Origin: Archangium sp.
GTDB lineage: Bacteria; Myxococcota; Myxococcia; Myxococcales; Myxococcaceae
DNA: 64,000 nt
NCBI GenBank assembly: GCA_022843845.1
Contig: JALHMW010000002.1
Location: 246,240-310,239, forward strand
Direction of reading: 5' to 3'
Part shown: one piece after another, positions 46,125 to 58,140 of the stretch
Numbering within the stretch: the first letter of the stretch is position 1
Layout of the letters: every line of letters starts with the position of its first letter
The notes under the pieces: generated by a model
The model's input: the letters and a program-made list of their open reading frames with translations, nothing else
Databases searched by the model: none
Told to the model about the DNA's origin: nothing
Translations under genes and position numbers: made by a program

Positions 46125-46790
46125 GTGAGCCCTGGCCTGACCCTCGCCCTGCTGGCTGCGACCGAGCTGCTGGGCCCGCCGATCAGACAAGACGGTCTGA
46201 ACGTGCGGCCACCGAAGGCGTTCCATCTGGCGCGCATGGACCTGTTCCACGGCACGCGGGTGATCGGCACCGGCTCGAAGGATCACACGCCGCGGTACTT
46301 GAGCGCGGCCCTGATGGATGGCGACGGAGAAGACGCCGCCAGCATGCTGGTGTCGGTGATCGAAGACCCACTGCGGCTGGGCCCGAACGCGCGCGACGAG
46401 GCGGCGACGACGGTCACCAAACACCTCCGCGATGAGCTGGGCCTCGAGTTCACCCTCGAGCGGGCTGACGTGGTCTCTGGAGCGGCGGCGCGGGTCGAGG
46501 TGCGAGGCTCGATTCGGCAGGGCGCGCAGCTGCGCAAGCTGTTGGTGGCGCTCTTCGCGGGCGAGACGCGGCGCGCTGTGGTGGTGTTCAGCGTGCCGTC
46601 GGGCCGGTGGGACGCGATGGTGCCCGGCCTCGACGGGTCACTCGAGACGATGCGCGTCGATCAGGGTGCTGGCCCGTCACGATCGATCGCGCTCGCCTTC
46701 GCGGTGCTGGTGGGCGCCGCGCTGTTGGCGTCGGTCGGGCTGTGGCGCCGCCGCGCAGCGCGACGATCGACCGAGCTCACTCGACCGTGA
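46125..46790 (+). CDS. Membrane-anchored hypothetical protein
   Basis: GTG at 46125 (N-terminal hydrophobic segment); C-terminal TM SIALAFAVLVGAALLASVGLW followed by RRR. Confidence 0.6.
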   Translation: MSPGLTLALLAATELLGPPIRQDGLNVRPPKAFHLARMDLFHGTRVIGTGSKDHTPRYLSAALMDGDGEDAASMLVSVIEDPLRLGPNARDEAATTVTKHLRDELGLEFTLERADVVSGAAARVEVRGSIRQGAQLRKLLVALFAGETRRAVVVFSVPSGRWDAMVPGLDGSLETMRVDQGAGPSRSIALAFAVLVGAALLASVGLWRRRAARRSTELTRP

Positions 46791-47283
46791 AGCTGGCGGA
46801 GCCGAGCTCCTTGTTTGCCTCGCCCTGGAGCACCTTCACCGTCCACTTGCCGGCCTTCTTCGGCGTGTGGGCCAGCCAGGTGCGGGCGCGAGCGAGCCCC
46901 TTGATCTTGAAGTCCTTCGTCTCGCGGACTTCGCTGTTGAAGAGCCACTGGATCTTGAGGTCTTCGTACTCGCCGCCCTTGGGCACGAAGAACTGCATCC
47001 ACGCGTTGATGACCGTGTCCTTCTTGTGGTTGCCGGCGAGCGGCTCGATGCAGGTGTAGATGGTCTCGCTGCCCTTGGTCTGATCGACCTTCGTGCAGAT
47101 GATCACGTCGAGCAGGGCAGGGCCGCGGTCCTTGCCGTTGTCCTGGTACTCCATGACGCGCTTGATCTCGTCTGCGGTCGGAGGCGGCGCAGACGGCTTC
47201 GCTGGCGCAGCTGGCTCCTGAGCGAGCGCGAGTGAGGCAGACACCAGCGCGGCGGACGTCATCATTCGGCGAAACGAGTTCAT
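46777..47283 (-). CDS. Secreted hypothetical protein
   Basis: Signal peptide MNSFRRMMTSAALVSASLALAQ; 168 aa. Confidence 0.7.
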   Translation of the reverse strand: MNSFRRMMTSAALVSASLALAQEPAAPAKPSAPPPTADEIKRVMEYQDNGKDRGPALLDVIICTKVDQTKGSETIYTCIEPLAGNHKKDTVINAWMQFFVPKGGEYEDLKIQWLFNSEVRETKDFKIKGLARARTWLAHTPKKAGKWTVKVLQGEANKELGSASFTVE

Positions 47284-47452
47284 GAAACCCCCATCAGCGT
47301 GAAGTGGCGGCCAGCAGTGTGCCTCAGGCCGACGGATTCGTGAGCGGGAAAATCAGCGCGCCGGAGCGGTCGACGGTCGGCGATCACCTGCTCGTTCGAG
47401 CCCTCGCGCTCGTTGGCTTTCGTGGGGGCTCGATGCTACGGGCTTGCGCAGC

Positions 47453-49267
<1,815 letters not shown>

Positions 49268-49268
49268 C

Positions 49269-50561
49269 GTGGCCGCCGAGTCGAAGTCTCTCGGGCAAGC
49301 CGCCCTGGCCAGCTTGTCCACGGCCGAGCAGAAGGCGCTGACGAAGGTCCGGTGGATCGAGCGGCTCAAGTCGCTCTGGGCGCCCGTCACCGTGCTCGCG
49401 CTGGTCTTCCTCGTCTATCTCACCATCGTCGAGTTCAGCGTCTGCACCTACACGTGGCTGCAGCCCGTGATGAAGGTGTTCGGGCTGCTGTGCGTGCTCT
49501 GGTGGGCCGCGCTCGTCGCCCTGCGCTACCTCTGGCGCTCGTGGGAAGCCCGGCGCATGGCCCGCCACGAGGCTGAGGAGCTGCTCTCGGAGGTCGAGGG
49601 CGCCGCCAACAAACACCGCGCCGCGCTCAAAGAGAACGTGTGGACCGAGCTCGTCGAGCGCGCGACCACCGTCGCGAAGGACCTGCCGGCCGCGAGCACC
49701 GAGGCGCTCAAGGAGTCGACCCGCAAGCTCTCTGACGCCCACGACAAACACCTCGCGAAGCTCAAGGCGTCGGGCTGGCTCGAGACGGGGTCCGGGCTGG
49801 TCAAGGCGCTGGCGATCGCGCTGCTGGTTCGCACCGTCTTCCTCGAGCCCTTCAAGATCCCCTCGGGCTCGATGTTGCCGACGCTCGAGATCGGCGATCA
49901 GGTCTTCGTCAACAAGTTCATCTACGGCGTGCGGCTGCCGTTCACGAACCTGGTGCCGTTCACGATCGTGCGCGCGCCGAAGCGCGGTGACGTGATCGTC
50001 TTCAACAACCCGGTCTCGCCCGACAAGGACTACATCAAGCGCATCGTCGCCATCGGCGGCGACACGCTCGCCTTCAGCGGTCGCGAGCTTCGGCTCAACG
50101 GCGAGGTGCTCGCCACCACGCTCGAGACCCCGAAGCACACGTTCTGGGATCAGCGATACCAGATGAGCTCGCCGCGACTGTGGACCACCGACGACTGGTA
50201 CCTGTCGGAGTCGACCCTGCTCAAGGAGAAGCTTGGTGGAGTGACGCACTGGATTCTGAACGACCCCAACCGCCCCCGCGATCGCGACGGCGAGGTGACG
50301 GTGCCCGAGGGGTCGGTCTTCGTGATGGGCGACAACCGCGACAACTCCGAAGACAGCCGCTTCGGGCTGGGCGGCGGCTCGGGGAGCTGGGAGTTCGTTC
50401 CCCACGGCCACATCAAGGGCAAGGCCACGGTCATCTGGCTCGCGCTGGGCCGCGGTGGGCTGCTCAACGGCATCTTCGGCGGCACCGGTTTTCGCACCGA
50501 TCGCCTCTTCCTGCCGATGGAGCTGTGCGGCGCCGAGGCTGCGCCTCCCACGCCAAAGTGA
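49269..50561 (+). CDS. lepB: Signal peptidase I with long N-terminal extension
   Basis: FKIPSGSMLPTLEIGDQVFVNKFIYG, RGDVIVFNNP...DYIKRIVAIGGD, VMGDNRDNSEDSR. Confidence 0.93.
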   Translation: MAAESKSLGQAALASLSTAEQKALTKVRWIERLKSLWAPVTVLALVFLVYLTIVEFSVCTYTWLQPVMKVFGLLCVLWWAALVALRYLWRSWEARRMARHEAEELLSEVEGAANKHRAALKENVWTELVERATTVAKDLPAASTEALKESTRKLSDAHDKHLAKLKASGWLETGSGLVKALAIALLVRTVFLEPFKIPSGSMLPTLEIGDQVFVNKFIYGVRLPFTNLVPFTIVRAPKRGDVIVFNNPVSPDKDYIKRIVAIGGDTLAFSGRELRLNGEVLATTLETPKHTFWDQRYQMSSPRLWTTDDWYLSESTLLKEKLGGVTHWILNDPNRPRDRDGEVTVPEGSVFVMGDNRDNSEDSRFGLGGGSGSWEFVPHGHIKGKATVIWLALGRGGLLNGIFGGTGFRTDRLFLPMELCGAEAAPPTPK

Positions 50562-50602
50562 GCTGTTGACGGCCCCTCGCAGCGCCCGCTACAGCTCAGG
50601 CG

Positions 50603-51013
50603 ATGCGCAAGCTCCTCGGCTACCTCGTCGCCCTTGGTGTCTTCGCGGCGCTCTACGCGGTCGTCATGTTCGGCCCCTTGTGGCTCGATCACTTCAGCGC
50701 CAAAGACCTGGTCAACAGCACCTTCAACCAGTTCCGCGAGCTGGGGCCTGATCAGTTCAAGGCCGAGCTGCTGCGAAAGCTCAACCTCGTCGACTGGGCG
50801 ACCCACCAGGAGCAGGACGAAGAGGGCCGGATGAAGGACGTCCAGGGGCTCGGGTTGACCGACGACGACGTCTTCGTCGAGTTCGACGACCGCACGAAGA
50901 TCTTGTGGGTGAAGGTCAACTACACGCGCCGCGTCGTGCTCAAGCCCACGGAGAAGGTCCGAGTCTTCAAGTTCTCGGTCGAGCGCAAAGAGAAGCCGCC
51001 CAACGTCTACTGA
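50603..51013 (+). CDS. Hypothetical single-TM protein
   Basis: 136 aa, N-terminal [23 protein letters not shown]. Confidence 0.65.
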   Translation: MRKLLGYLVALGVFAALYAVVMFGPLWLDHFSAKDLVNSTFNQFRELGPDQFKAELLRKLNLVDWATHQEQDEEGRMKDVQGLGLTDDDVFVEFDDRTKILWVKVNYTRRVVLKPTEKVRVFKFSVERKEKPPNVY

Positions 51014-51014
51014 G

Positions 51015-52148
51015 GTGATTCACGTGAAACGAGCGGTGTTGGCGCTGGCCGATGGAACCACCTTCGAGGGGCGCGCGTTCGGTGCGACCGAGCCGTCTCT
51101 GGGTGAGGTTGTCTTCAATACCTCGATGACGGGGTACCAGGAGATCCTCACCGACCCGTCGTACGTCGGGCAGATCGTCACCATGGCGGCCCCACAGATC
51201 GGCAACGTGGGCACCAACGCCCTCGACGAGGAGTCGGCCCGCCCGCACGCGACCGGCCTCGTCATTCGGGAGCTGAGCGAGCCTTCGAATTACCGCTCGG
51301 AGCAGCCGCTCCCCGACTGGCTCTCGCGCTGGAAGGTCGGCGGCATCGAAGGCCTCGACACGCGCCGCCTGGTTCGACACCTGCGCACCCACGGCTCGCA
51401 GAACGGCATCATCAGCACCGAAGACGTCTCGACGAAGGCGCTCGTCGATCGCGCCCGGCAGATCCCCTCGATGGAGGGCCTCGACCTCGCGACCGGCGTC
51501 TCGACGCGCGAGCCGTACCAGTGGACGAAGCCGACCCCCGCGGTGTTCGGGCCTCAGCCGCCGACGCCAGCCGCGCGCTTTCATGTCGTGGCGATCGACT
51601 ACGGCCTGAAGAAGGCCATGCTGCAGTTCCTCGTCGACGAAGGCTGCCGTGTCACGGTCGTCCCCGCGGGAATGAGCGCTGACCAGGTGCTTGCGCTCTC
51701 GCCCGACGGCATCTTCCTCACCAACGGCCCCGGAGACCCTGCGGCGGTGCTCGGCGCCGATCGCACCGTCGCGGCGTTGCTCGGCAAGAAGCCGCTGTTC
51801 GGCATCTGCCTTGGTCATCAGATCCTCGCGCGGGCGCTCGGCGCGAAGACCTACAAGATGAAGTTCGGTCACCGCGGGGCCAACCAGCCAGTGCACGATC
51901 TCGCCACCGGCCGCGTCGAGATCACCTCGCAGAACCACGGCTTCGCGGTCGACGCGAAGAGCCTGCCTGCCTCGGCGCGAGTCACCCACGTCAACTTGAA
52001 CGATCAGACGGTCGAAGGGCTGGAGGTGCCAGAGGCGCGCTGCTTCAGCGTGCAGCACCACCCCGAGGCCTCGCCAGGCCCCCACGACGCGCGGCCGCTC
52101 TTCCGGCGGTTCGCCGAGTTGATGGCCGGCGCGCCGCTCCCGGCATGA
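51015..52148 (+). CDS. carA: Carbamoyl-phosphate synthase small subunit
   Basis: [73 protein letters not shown]. Confidence 0.95.
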   Translation: MIHVKRAVLALADGTTFEGRAFGATEPSLGEVVFNTSMTGYQEILTDPSYVGQIVTMAAPQIGNVGTNALDEESARPHATGLVIRELSEPSNYRSEQPLPDWLSRWKVGGIEGLDTRRLVRHLRTHGSQNGIISTEDVSTKALVDRARQIPSMEGLDLATGVSTREPYQWTKPTPAVFGPQPPTPAARFHVVAIDYGLKKAMLQFLVDEGCRVTVVPAGMSADQVLALSPDGIFLTNGPGDPAAVLGADRTVAALLGKKPLFGICLGHQILARALGAKTYKMKFGHRGANQPVHDLATGRVEITSQNHGFAVDAKSLPASARVTHVNLNDQTVEGLEVPEARCFSVQHHPEASPGPHDARPLFRRFAELMAGAPLPA

Positions 52149-52786
52149 GCGCGCCGCCGACGCTGAACACCACCTTCGACGCCCTCGTGCAGTGGGCGAT
52201 GACGCCCGAGCATCAGGACGACGTCGTCGCCGCCCGCGCCGAGTACTCCCAGCTCGCCGGCGACGTCTTCGACGAGGACCGCCAGCTCGAGCTCAGGCTC
52301 GCCGGGTTCCTCGAGTACTACCTGTGCGATCGACCGGCGCCATGGGCTGGCGGCACGCCTGCCCGGGCTCGTTACCTCGAGGCGCTCCAGCGCGAGTCAC
52401 CAGCACAGGCCGCCGCGTGGCGGGCCTTCACCGAGACGTGGCACGGCCTCTTCCGGGTCAAGGCGCTGTCGCCGGGCGTGGTGCGGGTGGTGGCGCTGAG
52501 CGCGCGCAGCGAAGTCGTCGTGTCCGAGCGTCGCGCGATGCACGGGCTGTCGGTCGGAGACGTGCTCGAGGCCCGGCTGGTGCCGTTCGCAGGCGCGCTG
52601 GCGTTCTCGAGCGCGTGGGTGTGGCACCCGCACGAGGCCGCCTCGTTGATCGTCGCCGAGGCGGAGCGCCGGCGAACCAACGGCCTCCCCGAGCGCGAGC
52701 TGATCTACGACTGCGCCCGACGCTCGTTGAAGGCCGACCGCTACCGTCAGATCGCGATCGAGCGCATCTACGACTTCTCGAAGTAG
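52145..52786 (+). CDS. Hypothetical protein
   Basis: 213 aa, overlaps carA stop by 4 nt, coherent composition. Confidence 0.65.
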   Translation: MSAPPTLNTTFDALVQWAMTPEHQDDVVAARAEYSQLAGDVFDEDRQLELRLAGFLEYYLCDRPAPWAGGTPARARYLEALQRESPAQAAAWRAFTETWHGLFRVKALSPGVVRVVALSARSEVVVSERRAMHGLSVGDVLEARLVPFAGALAFSSAWVWHPHEAASLIVAEAERRRTNGLPERELIYDCARRSLKADRYRQIAIERIYDFSK

Positions 52787-52787
52787 G

Positions 52788-53156
52788 TCACCGCAGCTCG
52801 AGCAGCTCGAGGAAGTCGCGCAGGCGCTCGAGCTCCTCGTCCTCCAGCGACACGAACTCGACCCCGTAGCCTCGCGCAGCGATCGTGATGTGCTCGACCC
52901 GTGGGTTCCTCAGCTCTCGCCGGCTCGAGCCATGACGGGTGACGCGGAACTGCCCGGTCCACGGCTCGCCGCCCGGCAGCGCGAGCGTCATCGAGCCTTC
53001 GTCGCCGACCTGCTGATCTTCGAACCCCGACGCTTCTTCGAGGAAAGCCCCGGTCTCGGACATCTCGAGCACCCGGGCCTTCACCTGGCCCTCTGGACCG
53101 TCGATGCGCGCGTACAGCTCGCAGCGGTAGCGCACGGGGCGTGGCTGGGTCGGCAT
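52788..53156 (-). CDS. PilZ-domain-like protein
   Basis: RPVRYRCELYARI...VLEMSETGAFLEE; ...GYGVEFVSLEDEELERLRDFL; start within ORF inferred. Confidence 0.65.
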   Translation of the reverse strand: MPTQPRPVRYRCELYARIDGPEGQVKARVLEMSETGAFLEEASGFEDQQVGDEGSMTLALPGGEPWTGQFRVTRHGSSRRELRNPRVEHITIAARGYGVEFVSLEDEELERLRDFLELLELR

Positions 53157-53284
53157 CACCAAAGGGTGCCCTGCGAGCTCATGAAAGCCAATGTGGGAAA
53201 CCGGAGCCAACAGCGGCATCGCTTGACGATCATCAGCACGCCTCTCTACCATCTGAGTTGGGTTGGGCGTGTTGGGGGGAACGA

Positions 53285-53674
53285 TTGAGCCAGCTCGAGT
53301 CGTTCTTGGAGGCGTCTGCCGTGCTCGAGAATCGGAAGTTCCTGCGTGTGCCCTCTCGACTTCGCTGCTGGTGCGAAGGCGAGAACATCACTGTCTACGC
53401 ACGAATCGGAAACCTCTGTGAGGGTGGTCTCTTCCTGCGCACCAGCACGCCGCTCATCGAAGGCAGCCGCGCGCTGCTGCGCTTTGGCAGTGAGAGCCCG
53501 GTCGAAGCCCAGGCGCGGGTGGTGTGGGCGCGGCTCGAAGGGCAGGGCGGGCCGCCCGGCATGGGGCTCGTCTTCGAAGGTGTCGACGCCGAGCGGCTCG
53601 AGACCATTCGTCGGCTGATTCTGGCTGAAGGCGTTCACCCGGGCCGTCCCCCGGCCTCGCCGTCCTCCGCGTGA
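53285..53674 (+). CDS. PilZ-domain-like protein (probable TTG start)
   Basis: RKFLRVPSRLRCWCEGENITVYARIGNLCEGGLFLRTSTPL...GMGLVFEGVDAERLETIRRLI. Confidence 0.65.
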   Translation: MSQLESFLEASAVLENRKFLRVPSRLRCWCEGENITVYARIGNLCEGGLFLRTSTPLIEGSRALLRFGSESPVEAQARVVWARLEGQGGPPGMGLVFEGVDAERLETIRRLILAEGVHPGRPPASPSSA

Positions 53675-53735
53675 CCTCAGACTGTGTGACCTCTCGGACG
53701 TGACGTTCGCTGTCCTTCTGTGACAAAGGCCCCCC

Positions 53736-54467
53736 GTGCGCATCGCGATCATCTCCGACATTCACAGCAACATCGAAGCGCTGACCGAGGTCTTCCGCGT
53801 CATCGACGCCAGCCGTGTCGATCGCATCGTCTCGCTGGGCGACATCGTCGGGTACGGCGCCTCGCCAAACCCGTGTTGCGAGCTGGTGCGGAAGAATGCC
53901 GAGGTGACGCTGCTCGGTAACCACGACGCCGCCGTCGCCGGCCGAATGGACTATTCGTTCTACTACGACGCCGCCCGGCACGCGCTCGACTGGTCTGCGA
54001 ACGTCATCAGCGAAGAGAACCTCGCGTGGCTGCGCAGCCTGCCCTTCACGTACCGCATCGGAGAGGTGGGCTTCTGCCACGGCTCGCCGATCGAGCCTCG
54101 CGCCTACGAGTACATCTTCGCGCTCGAGCAGGCTCGCGAGCTGACCCCGTTCACCACCGATCTGCCCGAGGTGACGTTCATCGGGCACAGCCACCTCTGC
54201 AAGGCGTTCGCGCTCGGCTCCGGCGAGGTCAATGACGTCGTCGCCCAGAAGTTCGGCATTCGAAAGGGCTACAAGTACATCATCTCGGTCGGCAGCGTCG
54301 GTCAGCCCCGCGACTACGACAACCGCGCGTGCTTCGTGATCTACGACACCGAGGCCCGCACGGTGGAGTACATGCGCGTCGAGTACGACATCGATGGGTC
54401 GGCCCAGAAGATCTTCGACGCCGACCTCGCGTTGAACTTCGGAAAGCGGCTCTTCCTCGGCGTCTGA
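53736..54467 (+). CDS. Calcineurin-like metallophosphoesterase (YfcE/MJ0936-type)
   Basis: RIAIISDIHSNIEALTEV, GDIVGYGASPNPC, LLGNHDAAV, FIGHSHL. Confidence 0.92.
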   Translation: MRIAIISDIHSNIEALTEVFRVIDASRVDRIVSLGDIVGYGASPNPCCELVRKNAEVTLLGNHDAAVAGRMDYSFYYDAARHALDWSANVISEENLAWLRSLPFTYRIGEVGFCHGSPIEPRAYEYIFALEQARELTPFTTDLPEVTFIGHSHLCKAFALGSGEVNDVVAQKFGIRKGYKYIISVGSVGQPRDYDNRACFVIYDTEARTVEYMRVEYDIDGSAQKIFDADLALNFGKRLFLGV

Positions 54468-54524
54468 GGGCTGCGCCGGGCGAGAAAACTTGCAGCGAGC
54501 CGCGAAAGGACGCGAAGTCACCCC

Positions 54525-55319
54525 ATGCGAACCCTCCTCGCGGTGCTGATCGTCGGTCTTGCGCTGCTCTTCAGCGGCTGCGGGAAGAAGAGCTCGAAGG
54601 AGTACTTCGAGGCGCAGCGCCGGTACGAGTCCCTCCTCACGCAGGAAGGCGAAGATGCGTACCTCACCGTCGAGATGAAGCAGATCTCCGACGCGCTGGC
54701 GGCGGTGCCGACGCGGACGGTGGAGTACGAACGCGCGCAGGCGCTCGTCGCGAAGATCGCCACCGAGCGGGCGCGCCTCGAGCAGGAGCGCGCGGCGGCA
54801 GCGCGGGTGCCGACCAACGACGCCCCGCCGCAGAAGCCGAACTTTCCGCCCTCGGCCTTCGCGACCCCCGGCGCGGCCCTCGACGAAGTCGACGCAGGCG
54901 AGGCCACTGATTACCCAACCGGGGGCATGCTCGAGGCGCTCTTCAAGGAGAAGTACGGCGCGTGCGTGAGCGGGCCGGAGCAGCTGCCCATCGAAGGGCA
55001 GGGTCAGGTGCCGGCCTACAAGGTCGCCGAGACTGCGGCCTGCATGAAGAAGCTCGGCGTCTCCGGCCCGACCCGGTTCTTCTTCGTCAAGGGCGCCCTG
55101 GCTGGGCGGGTCGGCAGCACCGTCAACCGCACCACCACCATCATCGATGGCGGCGGGCCCAGCGTCATCCCCGGCCAGCCCTACCTGGGCATTCCCGGGG
55201 CGCCGATGCCTGGCGCCGTCGCACCTCCGCCGGCCCCCGGCGCGCTCACTCCGGCCGGAACGGGCAGCGGCCTTCAGCCGACGGAAGAGACCGGCGGGCT
55301 TCCAGCACGCACGCAGTAG
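54525..55319 (+). CDS. Lipoprotein, hypothetical
   Basis: MRTLLAVLIVGLALLFSGCGKKSS lipobox. Confidence 0.7.
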   Translation: MRTLLAVLIVGLALLFSGCGKKSSKEYFEAQRRYESLLTQEGEDAYLTVEMKQISDALAAVPTRTVEYERAQALVAKIATERARLEQERAAAARVPTNDAPPQKPNFPPSAFATPGAALDEVDAGEATDYPTGGMLEALFKEKYGACVSGPEQLPIEGQGQVPAYKVAETAACMKKLGVSGPTRFFFVKGALAGRVGSTVNRTTTIIDGGGPSVIPGQPYLGIPGAPMPGAVAPPPAPGALTPAGTGSGLQPTEETGGLPARTQ

Positions 55320-55370
55320 CGTGCGAGCCTGATTGAGGGAATCGCTGCGAGGCGCTACACGGCCGCGGCG

Positions 55371-56213
55371 ATGAATGACTCGACGTTCATGACCATGATG
55401 CGCCTCTTGCCCAAGTCGGCGCTCTCGACCGCCGTCGGCCTGGCGACGCGCGCTCCAGTGCCGGCCGCACTGCACCAGGCCGCCGTGCGCTGGTTCGCGA
55501 AGCAGTACCGCGTGAACCTCGACGAAGCCGAAGGCCCCATCGAGCAGTACCCGACCTTCGGGCAGTTCTTCACGCGGCGCCTCAAGCCAGGCCTTCGCCC
55601 GATGGATGAGGCGGCCGAGGCGATCGTGAGCCCCTGCGACGGCGCCATCTCACAGATCGGCACCATCGACTCCGGGCGGTGCCTGCAGGCCAAGGGCATC
55701 TCGTTTCCGGTCGACAAGCTGCTGGGTGACGCCCGGCGTGCGCTCGAGTTCGAGGGCGGGAGCTTCGCGACGATCTACCTCTCGCCGCGCGATTACCACC
55801 GCTTCCACTCGCCAGTGGAGGGCCGCGTGACGGGCTACTCGTACCTGCCCGGAGCGTTCTGGCCGGTGAACCAGGCGTCGGTCCGCTCCGTCGACGCGCT
55901 CTTCGCCATCAACGAGCGGCTGGTGACGTGGCTCGACACGGCGATGGGCAGCGTCGCGTACATCGCGGTCGGCGCCACGTGCGTCTCGCGCATTCACGCC
56001 GCCTACGACTCGATCGTCACGCACACCGGCCACGGTCAGAAGGTGCAGACCTACGAGCGCGCGATCCCCATGCCCAAGGGCGGAGAGATCGGCATGTTCG
56101 AGATGGGCTCCACCGTGATCCTCTTGTTCCAGAAGGGGAAGCTGACGTGGGACGCGTCGCTGTCACCCGATGTGCCCGTTCGTCTCGGTCAGCGCATCGC
56201 CACTCGCACGTGA
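55371..56213 (+). CDS. psd: Phosphatidylserine decarboxylase proenzyme
   Basis: FFTRRLKPGLRP, VSPCDGAISQIG, IYLSPRDYHRFHSPVEG, FEMGSTVILLF. Confidence 0.93.
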   Translation: MNDSTFMTMMRLLPKSALSTAVGLATRAPVPAALHQAAVRWFAKQYRVNLDEAEGPIEQYPTFGQFFTRRLKPGLRPMDEAAEAIVSPCDGAISQIGTIDSGRCLQAKGISFPVDKLLGDARRALEFEGGSFATIYLSPRDYHRFHSPVEGRVTGYSYLPGAFWPVNQASVRSVDALFAINERLVTWLDTAMGSVAYIAVGATCVSRIHAAYDSIVTHTGHGQKVQTYERAIPMPKGGEIGMFEMGSTVILLFQKGKLTWDASLSPDVPVRLGQRIATRT

Positions 56214-56235
56214 GTCCCCTGAGGAGCGTTCGTTC

Positions 56236-57558
56236 ATGAGTCAGAAGCTGGTCGCCGTGAAGGGCATGAACGATCTGATGTCGCCTCAGATCGAGATCTG
56301 GCAGTTCGTCGAGCGCACCGCGCGCGAGATGTTCGGCACGTGGGGGTACTCCGAGATCCGCACGCCGATCGTCGAAGACACCGCGCTCTTCGTGCGCAGC
56401 GTCGGCGAGGTGACCGACATCGTCTCGAAGGAGATGTACACCTTCGAGGACAAGGGCGGCCGGAGCATCACGATGCGGCCCGAGAACACCGCGCCCGCCG
56501 TTCGCGCGTACATCGAGCACGGCCTGGGGCAGCAGCCGGTGACGCGCTGGTACTACCTGGGGCCGATGTTCCGGTACGAGCGCATGAAGACGGGGCGCTA
56601 CCGTCAGTTCTACCAGATCGGCGCCGAGGCCTACGGGCCGGCCGATGCCTCGCAAGACGTCGAGAACATCGCGCTGGCCTGGCACTTCCTCAAAGCGATC
56701 GGCATTCAGCACGTCACGCTGCACCTCAACTCGCTGGGAGACGCGCCTGATCGCCCGAAGTACCTCGAGGCGCTCAGGGCGTACTTCGCGCCGCACGTGG
56801 CGACGTTCAGCGACGCCGCGAAAGAGACCTTCGAGCGCAACACCATGCGGCTGCTCGACACCAAAGAAGAGGCGCTGCGTCCGCTCGTCGCTGGAGCGCC
56901 CGTCATCGGCGATTTCCTCGGCGAGGCGGCGAAGGCGCACTTCGACGAGGTGAAGGCGTTGCTCACGACGCTGGGGATTCCGTTCGTGATCGATCGAACG
57001 CTGGTGCGCGGGCTCGACTACTACACGCGCACCACCTTCGAGTTCATCTACGAGCCGCCGGCCGGCGACAACGCGCTCGGCACGGCGGGCACTGTCTGCG
57101 GTGGCGGGCGCTACGACAACCTGGTGCGCGAGCTCGGTGGTCCCGACAAGCCTGCCGTCGGGTTCGCGATGGGGCTCGATCGGCTCGTGCTGTTGCTGGA
57201 GAGCCTCGGCACCCGACTGGAGCGTCGACCGCTCCTCTTCATCGCGACGATGGAGCCTGAGCTCAAAGCCCACGCCGTGAAGCTCGTCACCGAGCTGCGC
57301 ATGAAGGGCCTGGCGGTCGACTTCGACCCTCGCGGCGGAAAATTCAAACGCCAGCTCGACCGCGCGTTGGCGGTCAAGGCGCGGCACTTCGTCGTCTACG
57401 GCCAGTCGGAGCACGAAGCCCGGGCGTTCAAGATCAAGAACATGGACCTGCCCGACGGCGACCCGAACAAAGAGGCGACGGTTCCTCTCGACGGGCTGGC
57501 CGAGTGGCTCTTGAATGCCGCGCGAGTCGCTCCCGTCACGACCCCGCCCGGAAGCTGA
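56236..57558 (+). CDS. hisS: Histidyl-tRNA synthetase
   Basis: KGMNDLMSPQ, TMRPENTAPAVRAYIEHGL, QIGAEAYG, VRGLDYYTRTTFEF; ATG at 56236. Confidence 0.95.
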   Translation: MSQKLVAVKGMNDLMSPQIEIWQFVERTAREMFGTWGYSEIRTPIVEDTALFVRSVGEVTDIVSKEMYTFEDKGGRSITMRPENTAPAVRAYIEHGLGQQPVTRWYYLGPMFRYERMKTGRYRQFYQIGAEAYGPADASQDVENIALAWHFLKAIGIQHVTLHLNSLGDAPDRPKYLEALRAYFAPHVATFSDAAKETFERNTMRLLDTKEEALRPLVAGAPVIGDFLGEAAKAHFDEVKALLTTLGIPFVIDRTLVRGLDYYTRTTFEFIYEPPAGDNALGTAGTVCGGGRYDNLVRELGGPDKPAVGFAMGLDRLVLLLESLGTRLERRPLLFIATMEPELKAHAVKLVTELRMKGLAVDFDPRGGKFKRQLDRALAVKARHFVVYGQSEHEARAFKIKNMDLPDGDPNKEATVPLDGLAEWLLNAARVAPVTTPPGS

Positions 57559-57570
57559 TTCAAAGGACGC

Positions 57571-58140
57571 ATGCACGCACTCCGCTCCGCCGTCGTCGTT
57601 GCAGCGCTCAGCCTCGCCTCCACGTCGCTCGCGCAGGAGGATCTCGCGACCGTCGACAAGCCGGCGCCGACCTTCCGCCTGCCCGTCTACAACGCGGTCG
57701 CGATGGGCGAGCCGAACGCGGGCATGATCGGCATCGAGCGCTACACCGGCGCGGACGCGCAGGACAAGAAGACGAAGCTGCTGGTGGTGTCGTTCATGGC
57801 CAGCTTCTGTGCGCCCTGTAAGAAAGAGATGCCGTACCTCCAGGCGCTCCACGAGAAGTACAAGGAGCAGGGCCTGCGCGTGATGATGATCGCCATCGAT
57901 CGCGAGGAGGACGGCCAGAAGAAGGTCGCCGAGCTGATCGCCACCAACAAGGTGACGTTCCCCGTGCTGAAGGACCGCTTCAACATCGTCGCGCGCCGCT
58001 GGCTGGGCAGTCAGAGCCCGCTGCCGTCGCTCTTCATGCTCCGCCCGGACGGCACGGTGAAGACGGTGCACCGCGGGTACAGCGACGACGCCAGCGCGCT
58101 CCTCGAGAAGGAAGTCACGGCCGCGCTGACGGGCAAGTGA
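57571..58140 (+). CDS. Secreted thioredoxin-like (TlpA/AhpC-TSA) protein
   Basis: Signal peptide; VVSFMASFCAPCKKEMPYLQALHEKYKEQGLRVMMIAIDRE (CAPC). Confidence 0.88.
   Translation: MHALRSAVVVAALSLASTSLAQEDLATVDKPAPTFRLPVYNAVAMGEPNAGMIGIERYTGADAQDKKTKLLVVSFMASFCAPCKKEMPYLQALHEKYKEQGLRVMMIAIDREEDGQKKVAELIATNKVTFPVLKDRFNIVARRWLGSQSPLPSLFMLRPDGTVKTVHRGYSDDASALLEKEVTAALTGK

Noticed and set aside
53675-53735. Repeated GTGAC words before the metallophosphoesterase gene
   Set aside because: Short, irregularly spaced, not distinguishable from chance.
56086-56130. Psd cleavage motif MGST instead of LGST
   Set aside because: Catalytic Gly-Ser is kept and Leu/Met exchange is conservative; no reason to suspect altered processing.
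56017-58071. 684-aa minus-strand ORF
   Set aside because: Antisense to psd, hisS and the thioredoxin-like gene; no family motif.
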